NCBI GenBank assembly: GCA_029964075.1
Contig: CM057142.1
Span: 38,876,392-38,940,391, forward strand
DNA from: Patiria pectinifera
Taxonomy: Eukaryota; Echinodermata; Asteroidea; Valvatida; Asterinidae
Length of the DNA stretch: 64,000 nucleotides
Reading direction: 5' to 3'
How positions within the stretch are numbered: the stretch's first letter is position 1; every line of letters starts with the position of its first letter. Positions 11,981 through 24,052 of this stretch are shown piece after piece. Both the position numbers and the translations under genes were made by a program. Below the pieces are notes generated by a model that saw nothing but the letters and a program-made list of their open reading frames with translations, had not been told where the DNA came from and ran no database searches.

Positions 11981-12385
11981 CAGTGATAAATCCCCATACT
12001 TCAAAATTCTTTTTAAAATACTCAGAACTTTCACAGGTGTTCAGGCTGCACAGAAAAATGATGATCAGCATGTCGTCTGTCATATTCCTTTCAATTTTTG
12101 GTGGGTTGACCAATGATCACCCCTAAAACGAATGATATATCCTAAACTGGAATAAAGTAGCTATTTTGAAAAAGGATCCCTCCACAACATGGCTAAATGG
12201 CGCCACTTTTGGACCCAATTGCATCTGAAATGCTCAGAATTGGAAGCCCAATGTCCAGGCCAGAGGTGCAGTGCCATCTGCCTTCAATTCCCCAATTCCA
12301 TGGCACTCAAACTCTCTAATATAGAATAATTTGAATGTACAACTTTTATTCATGAGCTCGGCAGATGCATGTTTAGCCTTTTTAC
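11981..12385 (+). repeat. Dispersed repeat, copy 2 (partner at 374-810)
   Basis: Direct copy of the segment at 374-810 with many substitutions. It ends shortly before the 3' region of the F-box gene. No coding or terminal features were seen. Confidence 0.6.
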
Positions 12386-12618
12386 TGGGCTGCACCCCAA
12401 AACGGATTTGCAATCACCAGCGCCTCAGGATAGATTAGAGGAAAAAGCGAAACTTAAACAGCGACAAAATTTTCTTCTGGTGAGGTTATAGTAATGCGGT
12501 TAGTACATGCCAAAAATATATATGCTTGATACATCCATTTGATTCGGGCACCGAACAGGTATTTTTGCACAGTTCTGCGATGTATTGACTTCTCTCCAAG
12601 CGCTATATATGTTGAGTC

Positions 12619-15600
12619 TCACATCGCAAGGGTGAAAAGCTGTGGCACCCGGTCGTGGCTCCACCTCAGCGACTGATGAGGCAAGACGATCTTGGGATAC
12701 TTGGTGACTGGATGCATGCCTAGATCGTACTCCAACCCTCGAACGAAGAGCCGGGTTTTGATACATTGTCCTAAATTCACGGCCGCCACTCCTTGACAGT
12801 CTATGGTCACTCTGGCTAGACTCTTACAACCGAACAGGTTCAGGTATTTGAGAGAGGAGGCATGAGCTGGTATGCCCACGCTCGTCAGAGTGTCGCACTT
12901 TTCCACGCTCAAGTGGACGATGTTGGGGCAGCCACTCAAAGCCATTTTGAGGGAGTAATCGGAGATCTGGCACCGGTAGAGGACTACCGTATATGCGCAC
13001 GGTGTGCTCAGCATCAGTGCTCCTATGGAACAGTCAAAGAGTCGCATAAACCCGATGTGTCGGCTAGCGTGGACAACGAAGGAGCGTAGACACAGAGCGT
13101 CATCGCTGCACATGTTGGCTTCAATCAGTTCTAGGCTGTCACACTGCACCATGACGTTAGTCAGCCCGGGGAGTCCCACCAACGACACTTTGAGCAGGTG
13201 CTCAGCCACGACGATGACTTGTCGCAGGGCGGGAAGTTCAATCTCCTCTGCCGTTTGTAGGACTCTTAGGTTGGGACATCTCAGGAGCATGCCGCCACAG
13301 GCGAAGTCAGCCTGGATGATGAGCCTCTCTAGACTCGGGCAGCCGATGTGATCCAAGACCAGCTCGTCACCACACACGCACCCCAGAAGCAGATCTGTCA
13401 GGAATGGATTCTCCAGAAAGAAACTCCGGAAACTCCTTGGATCCAACACCGGACATCGACGGATCTCAGCGGTAGTCAGCCTACCGCCACGGACGGTCAA
13501 CGTCCGCAGGACACCACTGCCATCCACCTGTAGGGTTCGTAGCTTGCCGGCGAACACCTCCAGGTGTTCGTTGGATTCAAGACCGCTGTCCACGCGAAGA
13601 AACCGGAGCGAAGGTGCGTTTATGCTGACAAAGTGAACAGACCACAGGTTGAGAAGGTAGATCTTTTGTAGCGAGGAGGAGTGTAAACGGATGCCCTGCA
13701 GTCCCTACGGAGGAAAAAAACGGACGTCATGAAACCAAAGCGCCAGAAAATGTATTGCATAAACGTCGAAAATGAAAATGTATTGTATGTAACATTGATA
13801 GGTAACTACATGTACATTCAATAAGTATCTCAAAATAAAAACCCATACTTTGGCAAGCTAATAGCATAGTTTTGCAGCGTGACGATGTTGTTATATCTGA
13901 TGATTTTAGAACAGTCAAAGGGACAAAGTTCAAGTCCGTATTTAGCATTTTTTTTTTTTTTGAAAACATCAGCCTAAAATATCGAAGACTGACGAGTATG
14001 GACCATCGTTGTCCACTCGCTAAAGTGGTCAAATGAAAATGATTAGGGTGAGATGGTTAAAGAGGCATTTTGTTCCCCGAACCCTTTTTACCGCACAATT
14101 TAAAACCTAATATTTAAACTTATCAGGACTGGGGGCCACAATGTGCCGCCCCCACACCGAAACTTCTTGTAATAACTCCAGAACGCTTTGGCCAGTCGGC
14201 CTGAAATATACTGAATTTTGATCTGGGGTCAATATGATACCAGAACAAATTCCGTAGGATGTCCCTGGTTAACATGGTAACCGATGTAAAAACACTAATA
14301 AGCAAAACAAGGTTGTTTTGTATACAAAACATGAACATGAAATATGCGTTTTTGGAGGGTCAAAACCATGTTTTCTGTGCCCGAACCTATCAGGGGTCCA
14401 ATTTAAACTAAAATCCAAGATAACGTGCCAACTACAATGCATGCTGCAAATCTAATATGGCCGCCATTCACGCGAAAAGTGGCTTATAATTTTCACCTTT
14501 TCTGCATACATTTCTTCGTTTTGGGGTAATTTTGTGACAAACCTAGAGTGACGAAACGTAAAGAATTTATAACACTTCCATGAGTAGGTGCCCAATTTGG
14601 TTTAAAAATATATATTCGATTTGGGGTGTCAAAAGTTGTAACAGTGGATTTATACTGACCAAAAGAATGTTTGTAACCGAATTTGAAAGAATTTAAATGA
14701 AAAATATGGAAATTATTCCAAAATACTGTTTTCGACCAAAAAATGGGCAACAGTGGAATAAAGCGCCCTCTTGGGGTCCCCGATGAAGCGCAACCAAATG
14801 ACGTCATATTGCATAGATTACCGGCCAACAAATATTCCTGCCGAATTTTAGGAAAATGGGCCATCGCATATGGAAATAAGGATTGGGGCATAATGTGTCA
14901 CCCCGGTCCCGAGAAGACCAAACATTTCTGGGGGGGGGGGGGGGGCATTCTTCAGTAATTTCCCTCGCTTTAAAAAAAACCCAAATTTTTAAGCTCTGGT
15001 AGCTCTTCTATATGTCACTTCGTAGTTGGTCGGTCGGTCAGACGGTAGATCTGTCCCAGTAAAATTGACTTAAAACGAGCTTTCAATTTTCTTGAACACC
15101 ATAACTTTGCTCATGCTGTCTTCTTATGCTCGGCTCCTTGACCCCCCCCCCCCCTCCCCCCAGATTCGTCACTCTGTGACTCTCCATAACACACTTAAGT
15201 GTTCATGGGTACTGTCCGCATATCAGCTTGAAGGTGATTTAGCTGATGCCTGGGATGTACATGTGCTCACAAATATTCTACTTTCAAAACATTGCCTCAA
15301 ACCAAGATTTTGATAAACCATTGACATGGCCCAGAAGTGCAAAAGCAGTTCTCGTTAACCGAGTATTTCAAATGTGTTGCCTATTGTGGATGGAGTATTC
15401 CCCTTCCCCACCCCCACCCTCAACCCCCAGATGCCCCATAAGATGCTCAAATCTTGATCGTGTACGTCTTGGGTCTCCATATGGGTAGAAAGAGGCATGC
15501 ATAACCTTTTGTCTACATCTCACTGTGGTTATTTTTCATCTTACCGAGATTCTTGTGCTAATGGAGCGCAGTCTGTAGTGCAAGCTAAAATGTCAAGTAG

Positions 15601-18600
15601 TCGGCGTAAAAAAAATAGACGACGGCTTGCAGCATGTATTATTTTGTTTTCTCCGGAGAAACATGACAACCGGTTTCTATTTTTAGGATTGGCAGGCTCC
15701 CATCTCCGCGGAGAAGTGTTAGTGGAGCGAGAAATGAGACGCTCTCTCGGCCGCAAGTGGGGGCGGTGAGTGCGGGGGAGCGCAGTCCCCCTCTTGGGTA
15801 TTGCAGTACCTAGAAAAAGCAGTATGGGCATGCTGTTGGCTCAACGGACTGTCGAAGAAAATAAGCAAATAAAATAGCTATGGTTAGGGTTTCTTCGGAG
15901 GGAATGAAGATTAATTTCTTGTCTCCCCTGTGGCAAGGTTTTCTTTCTTCGTGTCAAAAGGATTTTAAAGCGCACCGACGTTTTCACATCAATTGGAAGA
16001 AAAAAGTATCAGACGTCGAAGAAAAAACAAGTTACATAAAAAACACAACAGAAAAACAGACGATAAAACAAACAAACAGTAAAAAGACACACCCCCCCCC
16101 AAAAAAAGAGCCTACAACTGCGAAATAACGTTTCCTATTCCTCATCTTCTTTTCGGATTAGAGCAATGGTTCGTAGTTTCGTGTACATGTACGGATGATC
16201 ATCAGTACATGTACATCATAATGACATCACTTCGAGGAATTTCGTCCAAGTTGCTGAGCTACAGACATTCTTAACCAAGCTCACTCGAAAAAGGACTAGG
16301 CCTATCCTTACTCGCTCCTTTTTTTTTCAGGGATTAGTATCCATCACACAGAAATGAACTACCAAATTGTATTTTTGTTTCGTTAATTATTGGAACGACG
16401 AAATGACTGCCAGTACACATGCAACTACCTGGAGAAAGATAAGAAGGTCCAATTGACATAATGCCCACCAAATCTCTCATAAGTGCATTATGTCTCCGCG
16501 GGATGAGTGCATGCCTACTGCCGCTTATATTTAATAAAAATGGCCTTTTCTTGTGTCTATCCTAGCACAGACCCGTCTGGCTGGCGGTTTCTACGCATGC
16601 AGCGGTGCGAAGCAGACGGTCGGCGAGAACAATTTCATTACAATGCAGATTTGGGGGTTCCCATGACAACGCACCAGAGAATCGTCCGATGGGGGAAAAA
16701 GTCAGCATTCACGACAGCTGAAGGTTTCTTTTTTTTTTATTTCACGCGTAGCACAGTGATCACAGTGTCAGGAAAACTTGCTTCTTCTCATTATTATGAA
16801 AATGATAATACGAAATTGCAGGCGCATCGTGACTTTATAATACAGTAGGCCCACCGCATGCGCTATCTGTTATGATTTCGCACGACTGAGATTTTTATGG
16901 ACACGCTTCTAGGCTGTTTAGTGAGGCAGTGGGTGTTCGGCCGGTGATGAGCGGGGGTGAATAAATGGGGTCTACCCGATGTTCCCCAATACATATGTTC
17001 TCCAATACCTAAGTTCCCCAAAATTCTTAGGGTTAGGGTTAGATGGTTAAGGTTAGGGTAAAATGGTTAGGGTTAGAGTTAGGGAACTTAGGTATTGGGG
17101 AACATATATGCACCCGAATCAATGGGTTTTTGGGTGCAGCTGGGGGAAAATGAGGGATGTTAAACAATTTCAAACGTCACTATAGGACCACGTGCGCTGG
17201 TTTGAAAAGAAGTCGGTGAATTTAAAAAAAAAAAGGAGAGGAAAGAGTTCCATACCTGGACATCACTGGACACCCTGTGCACAAACCCTATGAGACTGGT
17301 TTGAAAAATTCCAAGTGTATTCTCAGTAAATGCTTCAATATTTTCCCCGCTAAATTTGACTTTTTAGGACATGTTATCGCTTTGTGGTGGCCGATAGGTC
17401 ACTGCAGGGAAAGATTAGTGATGTCAATGCATGGAATTCTTCCCAAAGTGGAACTTATGTGGATAATGTGACGAAAATTATTATTATTTTTTTTTAATAA
17501 CAAATATAAATATACATCGTACACAAGTGTACTTTAAAAAATGATAGCTGGGGAAAAATCCCCCCCAAAAAGGTGGTTGTAAGGTCGGTAATTTTTCAAG
17601 CGATTGGTGTCGTATCACAATAAGAAAAATAGTCCAGAAGAGGATGGGGGTAATGGAAGCATCCTGGCCTTCGAATCGTGCCTCGTTCATCACGCAGAGG
17701 CAAAAAAACCACGTTTACCATAATAATATGATTTCCCGGCATAAATCTGTGACGGTGAGTGTGGGAAGGGGGATGACCAAAATCCAAAAAAAATGCTCGG
17801 ACGTGGAAATTCAAAAAGCGGAGGGGGAGGGGACGTGATACAGATGTACATTTTTATGCATACTCGCGCTTACATCAAAACGGCGCATTTTAAGTTTGTA
17901 TTTTTTATTTTTATTTTATTTAATTTTTATTTTAAGTGCTGTTGAATACGCTTTGGTTGTTGGGAAGGCCGAAAAATATTTCGAAATCCGCATTTTTTTT
18001 TATTGTTCTCACCACGAAAAAGTAGGGGTATGATTCAATATTCCCCGGCCAAAAAGTGGGGGGGGGGGGGGAATTTATACCCCATCTCCCGGGATTTACG
18101 CCCTTTAATATTATAAACGTGAAGATACCTCATTAAATTAGCAGATTCAGTTATTCACTCAAAATAACTCCGGTATAATCTTTGCAGTACCGCATAAATT
18201 AAAATTCCATCGGAAAAAGTCAGAAAAGATATTTACTCGACCATGCAGAGAAAAGATCTTTTGTATTTATATTTCGGCCATAATTCACAACAGGACGGCG
18301 CATGATAAATAATACTGCCCTCTGTTGAGCCCTCGGAGGGAAATTCGAAATGACTAACACTTCAGTCGCATCGTGACGTTGGGCATTCGCTTCATCAGAT
18401 ATTTCGTATTCATTTCCTAATACCGTGACTTTCAGGAAAGTGTGATTCTTAAGATATTTACTTATTTAAGAGGAACTTAAAACTCGAAGTTATGCTGTCG
18501 TTGTTCTGGGTTCGGGGCAGGCAGTTGCTTTACATTCTGAATTAATATTTTGTGTGGATTATGAGGCTTCCCATTTGGGCAGAGAGATCTATCCCGGGAA

Positions 18601-19732
18601 CAAGCCATCATAAAATTTACCCAAATTGGAAGCAGAATCGCAGATGATCCATTTGTGAAGAGATACTTATATTTACCTCACAGTTGCTGATAGAAAGCTT
18701 CTTGAGACGAGGCAAGCAGTTGACCACACCCCAAACCTCCTCCATCTCTACCGGTACGAAGTTCAAGCTCAAGGCGGTGATGGTGCTTGCCCGCGAGGCG
18801 TTGCCGACACTCCGAGCCACCATGCTACCCTGGAGCATGGCAAAGTCACTCCTCATGTCACACAGCGGTAAGCCCTCGTTAATCTTCAGCTTACACTCCT
18901 CCAGCTGCGGCAGGGACTCCAGGAAACTCTCCACTCCTTTGGCCGTGACGGCCCAGCACGAGCCGAGGACCACCCGCCTCAGACCGGGGAAGTTACCCGC
19001 GATGCGGAGCAGGTCTGGGTCGGTCAGTCCGAAGCCGCCGTTGATTTGTAGCTCCACCAGTCTGGTCAGCGGTGCTAGCTGGTCCACAACCCACTTGTTC
19101 CATAGGATGGGCAAACGGAGGATAGTCAACGAGGTGAGTTTAGGAATCAAACAGAAAAGAGACTCGTACACGCGAGACCCTGTCTGCCACGTGAGTTCGC
19201 GCACGTGGGGGCCGTACACGCGAAAGATGATGGATAAGACAGTGTAGTGCATTGGCGAATAATCGTCGGACCTGACGTGAATCTTCCTCCACAGCTTCGG
19301 GGTGTCCAAGAGAATTTTCCTCCATCTCCGACTGACCCTGGCCAGCAGGGGTAGAGCGTCTTCGATGGGGCGCAAAAAGCTGAAAATCCTAGTTGTGAGT
19401 TCGACGGGTAGCCTTTCGAAATATGACAGGTCACGATCTCGCTCGACCCGACCCGGCGCGGATGCGCGTGTACCCGCATCCCTCTGGTAAGACTCATGAT
19501 GGTCGCACTGGTCCGAAGCATCAGCTACGGCCTTGGCATCGGTCAACCAGTTTGATGCTTCATCGACTACCTGATGGGTGTCCGCGTGACCTTGATCCGA
19601 GTATCCATCGGTGGTGTGTGACCCCTCCTGTGCCAGAGTCTCTCGATTATCATCATCATCTTGGCCATGGGTACCCGAGGAAGGCACTTCAAGACATGCA
19701 CAAGGCGAGAGCTGGGTGGTAAGAGGCAGCAT
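12619..19732 (-). CDS. F-box/leucine-rich-repeat protein (two exons: 19732-18677, 13704-12619)
   Basis: Predicted substrate-recognition subunit of an SCF ubiquitin ligase, 713 residues. Exon 1 starts with ATG at 19732. An acidic, His/Asp-rich N-terminal region of about 100 residues precedes the F-box (about 104-150: LPVELTTRIFSFL, then VSRRWRKILLDTPKLWRKI). Leucine-rich repeats follow (LTSLTILRLPIL, LVELQINGGFGL, LRRVVLGSCWAV, LEECKLKINEGL). The donor gtaaat lies just below 18677. Exon 2 begins at 13704 after ccgtag. The phase-0 join is clean, and the repeats continue (LRFLRVDSG, LRTLQVDGSG, LKYLNLFGCKSL) to a TGA at 12619-12621. The LRRs resemble AMN1/FBXL-type cysteine-containing repeats with the LxxLxLxxC pattern. 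No orthologue is named; the substrate is unknown. The sharp GC rise in both exons against AT-rich flanks supports coding. Confidence 0.88.
13705..18676 (-). other. 4.97-kb intron of the F-box/LRR gene
   Basis: Phase-0 intron bounded by gtaaat below 18677 and ccgtag above 13704. It contains AT-rich sequence, homopolymer runs and a telomere-like hairpin (16979-17112). Small open frames such as 15497-15831 and 16507-16848 have no recognisable domain. A further small exon cannot be excluded, but none is needed because the two exons join in frame. Confidence 0.7.
16979..17112. repeat. Hairpin enclosing interstitial telomere-like repeats
   Basis: Degenerate TTAGGG repeats (17027-17085, ttagggttagggttag and variants) lie between two inverted arms. 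The left arm, acatatgttctccaatacct, pairs with aggtattggggaacatatat at the right. The arms are about 29 nt with one or two mismatches. Confidence 0.7.
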
Positions 19733-20110
19733 ACCACCATACTACATGTCACGTGCACCTACAAATGTCAGTATACGTCGCCGACATCGAACAGTCTTAC
19801 ACGAAATCCACGAATCCAACCGAATCTTCAGTCCGTATTTCAACCTCTGTCGCTCATGAAAGCCCCTATTTTGTCTCTGGAAATGAGCACCGTTGTTCGA
19901 ACATTATCAACCGCATCATCAACACAGGTTGCCTTTTGCCGCGGCGGACCCGACATGTACCGTGCGGAGTGTGTATGTACGGCAGGGAGACAGTCTAATG
20001 AATTACTAATGCGATCGAGCTGACGTCACATAGTGAGCAATGACGCAAACGACGAGGGAACAAACAGCGGCCATGGCGAATTCATCAGTCTGCGTTGCTA
20101 TCTACTGCTG
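19733..20110 (-). promoter_or_regulatory. Candidate promoter region of the F-box gene
   Basis: The segment upstream of the F-box ATG is GC- and CpG-richer than its surroundings. It holds a perfect CRE palindrome, TGACGTCA, at 20021-20028, about 290 bp upstream of the start codon, and a gccatggcg block near 20070. No TATA box is evident. Assignment rests on position and composition only. Confidence 0.3.
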
Positions 20111-23100
20111 CTGAACAGTGCCGCAAGGTTTGTACATGTACATCGCCAGTAGATGGTGTGGGCGATGAAACCGTTTGGATTTCCGCGTCGTGCTGTCAGA
20201 TGTGACACACCAACCGTCGGTGTACACGAGCATTGCCTATGCTCCCCTAACCCGAAGCTACCAGCTGTTATTAACGGTGCGTGCTATAGCAACCAAAAAC
20301 AACCATGTGACGCTTCATGACGTTTCCAATTATTGCCAACTTAACAATCTAATGACCCAAGATAAAATTGGGAAGAAATCATGCATGGTCACCCAACGTC
20401 CTATTAATTTTGATGACAAACTTATCTGTGATTACTGGAAGGTATTATGAGCTTATCCAGTCATACGAATAGATAACGAGATTAACAATAACATTTTTGT
20501 TCGTAAAATTGCAGACGTACTACAGCCAGTTATTAATAACAATCTATATATCGCTAAACTGTTTTCACATAGAACACGAACAAAATACAAATGTAAATTC
20601 TGAAAAAAAGTTCAGAGTTGCCTAAATTTGTGATAGCGGCCAACATTTCTCGAAAAGGGGAAAATACGCCAATTTAGACATTACATGTATTTAGAATGAT
20701 TATCGAGCATGGAGGGGAAATGCATAGAACAAGGACCCAAACAATGAATGAATGCATGGTTTTAAGAATCACGATTATGCGACCAAAATAAGCAATTAAA
20801 AAGAAAAAGAAAAAAAGGAGATGGCAAACGAAATACATGCAAAGTCTCATTAGTACAGAAGGATCCCATATGGTACCGCAATGATCGGAAGCTATAAACG
20901 GCAGACTAAGCGACCAAAGCGGATGTCATCAAGCAGAGGCTTTTGTTTGCCCGGCTAAAATTATCCGTCTCTTCCATTGATAAAATGGATGTTATGACGT
21001 CAATGGCGACATTATCTGGAATTGGCGAGTGCAGTTGGTCACGCGATATTCAAAATAACACGTGGAGGGTTCCCACCTGTTGAGTTAAACCAAAAAAACA
21101 TTAAAATATATAACTAGATTTTCGTCATGATTTCCAACAAACCGGAAACACAGGCGGTTGATTATTAACATTCCTCTGCCCACGATTTCCGTGCAGATTT
21201 CCGTGGTAAATGTTGCATCGTCATAATTTAATGACGATCGGTAATAATACATTCGTCTTTTAATACTAGTATTCCCGCGTGTGGTGAGATTGGCTGAGAT
21301 AGAGATACGCACGTCGCAGGATCGCCCACGGTGGACGTGCTCAACTTTAAATTGGCGGGAAAACACAAAGTACATGTATGCCCCGAGATCAATGGGGAGA
21401 AAATGAACTGGTCTATGAAATATTTGCTGACAACGCTTCAGGAAACAAACTTAATACGACAGAATAAAAAATAAAAAACAGTAGTCCAAGGGTATAATGG
21501 CATGCCATTTGGGGGTAAAGTTCTGGGCAACTTAAAGTTGTGGATACAAATTCAGATCCTCCTTTACCACCACCACCACAGAGTAGGATACCGTGATCCA
21601 TGGACAGCTCAGAGAAACACGGAAGGTTGAAAACGACAATAAATATAACAATACACACATACATAGATAAATTTACTTCACACAATATTCCCCCCCCCCC
21701 CCACACACACAAAAAGGACCAAAAATAAATTGATAAAATACAAAATTAATACAAAATAAATAAACGAACGCCAGTGGAAAGGGAGTTTAAGTATCTCTGG
21801 CTTAATTTTATTGGAGAAAAATATAAGACGACATTTCCCTGATGCTATTGATTTCTCTTCATAAGGAAGATTTAAAAATTGGTCGTATTTCATGAGACAC
21901 CGTTCTATACCGTTTTTTTGAAAAAAGCTTAATTCAACTCTGTGTATTTAAAAACACGACACGCTTTCACAAATCTACTTAAGTTTACGAAAAGCAAACT
22001 AGCACCATTGCAATCATCGGCAGTAAATAATATAACTGGCACCCTTTTGTAACAGAATACATTTACTGTAAAAATAATCATAATAATTTAGGTTTCAATT
22101 AGAAGTACACGTGTTGCTACAAACTAATCTCTGAAACGTGCTAAAATGTAAATTCAATATTTCTAAAATGTAAAACAAAAACTACGGATAAAGCTGTACT
22201 TTCACTGCTGTACACGATCTACACGTACGAAATTATTATACAAAGTATACATGCGCCTGTTCCTGGAAATAAAATGAACAGATGTTTTTATCCAGGCGTA
22301 TAAAACGTTTAAAAATACATGTTGTTCCTATTCATAAAAAAAACAACATTCAGCGACTGCTAAAATTAGACGCGTTCATAAATATTTCTTCGGCAGCATC
22401 TGATTAATTTCAACACCTTAACTATTTTAAGACAAAACGTCACATCAAAATGCATTTATCTATTACAAATAGGCATTACTACAATCCTCATAAATTATAA
22501 ATTGGATAAAAACTTCGTGAGGACATTAATACATATTGACAAACTTTTTATGGTCTCTGTGGATGCTGGGTTGAAATTTCAGGGCACTTGTTTCCGAAGC
22601 TTGGTCGGAAAAGAGCTGGAAGTTAGCAGATTCCAAACGTATACTTGTATTAGGGACGCTCACTTTTGCCACAACGTGCCAGCCTTGAAGTGTGCAAGAA
22701 TAACACATCAGTGTATAAGCAGTTCACGTCAAATCAATGACGTCCATTATCAAGTTCACATTCGTATCAGTGCGCCATGGCAGTGGCTTTGAATAGCTAA
22801 AAATAACTTAAAAAGTAGAAACTACACACGCTGCATGCGGAAGAGAATATGGAGACAACAAAGTAAGATTTCTCTCTGTACCTCAAAACCTAGTCCGATA
22901 TTAATACAGCAGAAATGAGAAAATACAAAATAATTTGTGCCTCCATGGACATCCAACATTTGGTGACAAACGAATATCCTGCTTTTTTGTGAAAGACAAA
23001 TAATCTGTGGAAAAGGATCGAATTACTACGAGCTTCAAAAATGTCAAAAAACAAAAACAGTAAATGTAAATTAAAAAAAACACACCTGAATGGAAATGTT

Positions 23101-23897
23101 GTTGCCCAAAATATGCGAAAGACATGAAAATAAAGATAGCAGTATTTCTTTTGGAAGTAAAAAAAAAAAAAGCAGACAAAAAAATTGCAAATATGTTAAT
23201 TACCCTGTTGGGAGAAAGAACTGGGGTCAGTTACAGCTGTGTAGGTAAAGTACAATGTCATTGCACAGTGCCAGGGAATTCATTCATAATTGTTGCATAA
23301 TTGGCAAATCATTCAAATCAAGGATAAAACTCAAGTCAACTTCTTTCCTGGGCACAAAACCTCAGTCAAAGAGCATTTTGATTTGATTTTTTTTCACAAA
23401 TTTAATATTTCTTAACAACCTTAAGTCTGTCTTCTTGGGGGAAGTTTAAAAATTTACTTTTAATTAAAAAGTTACTTTTAGGAAAAAAAACCACATAAAT
23501 TGCAATCTGAATTGTTATTAAAAAGAACCTTAAAACAGCACCATTTGAATCTGAGGTACATTTCTTAGAAATGCAAAAGTGTATTCGTTTTCTATACCAT
23601 TTTTCTTCACATGCCTGAACATATGCATGCACCGCTAAATCCACACAACAGCACAGAACCAATTCAGCCAAAATATCACTTCAGCTTGCTTAACTGTAAA
23701 AAATATATATCCATATAAAAATCCTACAAAAGGTTTGTGTCAAATTTAATATGAAGATAAAAAACACTGTTTGTTAAAAAAAATTGTTTTTTAAAAAGTC
23801 TGTGCAAGTTAAAACATTTCAGAAACATGAACGTGTCTGTTTTTCGTCTCAGAAGCGAATGCGATAGTAAACAATTCTAACTCGTGCGGACAAGGTT
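20111..23897. other. AT-rich spacer, including the presumed 3' UTR of the papilin-like gene
   Basis: No exon is recognised. On the minus strand, candidate ATTAAA signals lie at 23745-23750 and 23401-23406 and an AATAAA at 21807-21812, at about 0.15, 0.5 and 2.1 kb past the papilin-like stop codon. I cannot choose between them. The segment has A/T tracts and a C run near 21690. Confidence 0.45.
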
Positions 23898-24052
23898 TTA
23901 TCGTCGTCGGCGCCGTCCCCGCATCGGACTGTCTTGGCACGTTGCACAGCAGTAAGTGTCGTAAGGCTTCTTGTGGCAAAAGTTGGCGCGAAGGACCACG
24001 CGGCAGTTGGCGTACACGTTGTTATCTTTACAGTTGGGATCAACGGCCGCGC
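23898..24052 (-). CDS. PAPLN-like: Papilin-like exon 32: C-terminal PLAC domain and stop
   Basis: Encodes about 50 residues with six cysteines in PLAC spacing (DPNC, YANC, ANFC, YCC, ATC) and a basic tail of consecutive arginines before the TAA at 23898-23900. PLAC is the C-terminal module of papilin, lacunin and several ADAMTS proteins. The acceptor is ccag at 24056-24053, phase 1. The basic tail could bind heparan sulfate (inference). Confidence 0.9.

Larger units (their letters stand above)
6338..12480. other. Intergenic spacer rich in MITE-like elements
   Basis: No coding exon is recognised. The stretch holds poly-G/C inverted elements, one member of the TAAGGCC MITE family, a 551-bp TTAAAGGG element, a hairpin near 11.4-11.6 kb, and the second copy of the 374-810 repeat. 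Short open frames inside these elements are not genes. Confidence 0.6.

Noticed and set aside
15541-15831. A basic, Arg-rich 96-codon minus-strand frame
   Set aside because: Arginine richness comes from local composition; no conserved domain and inside the F-box intron.
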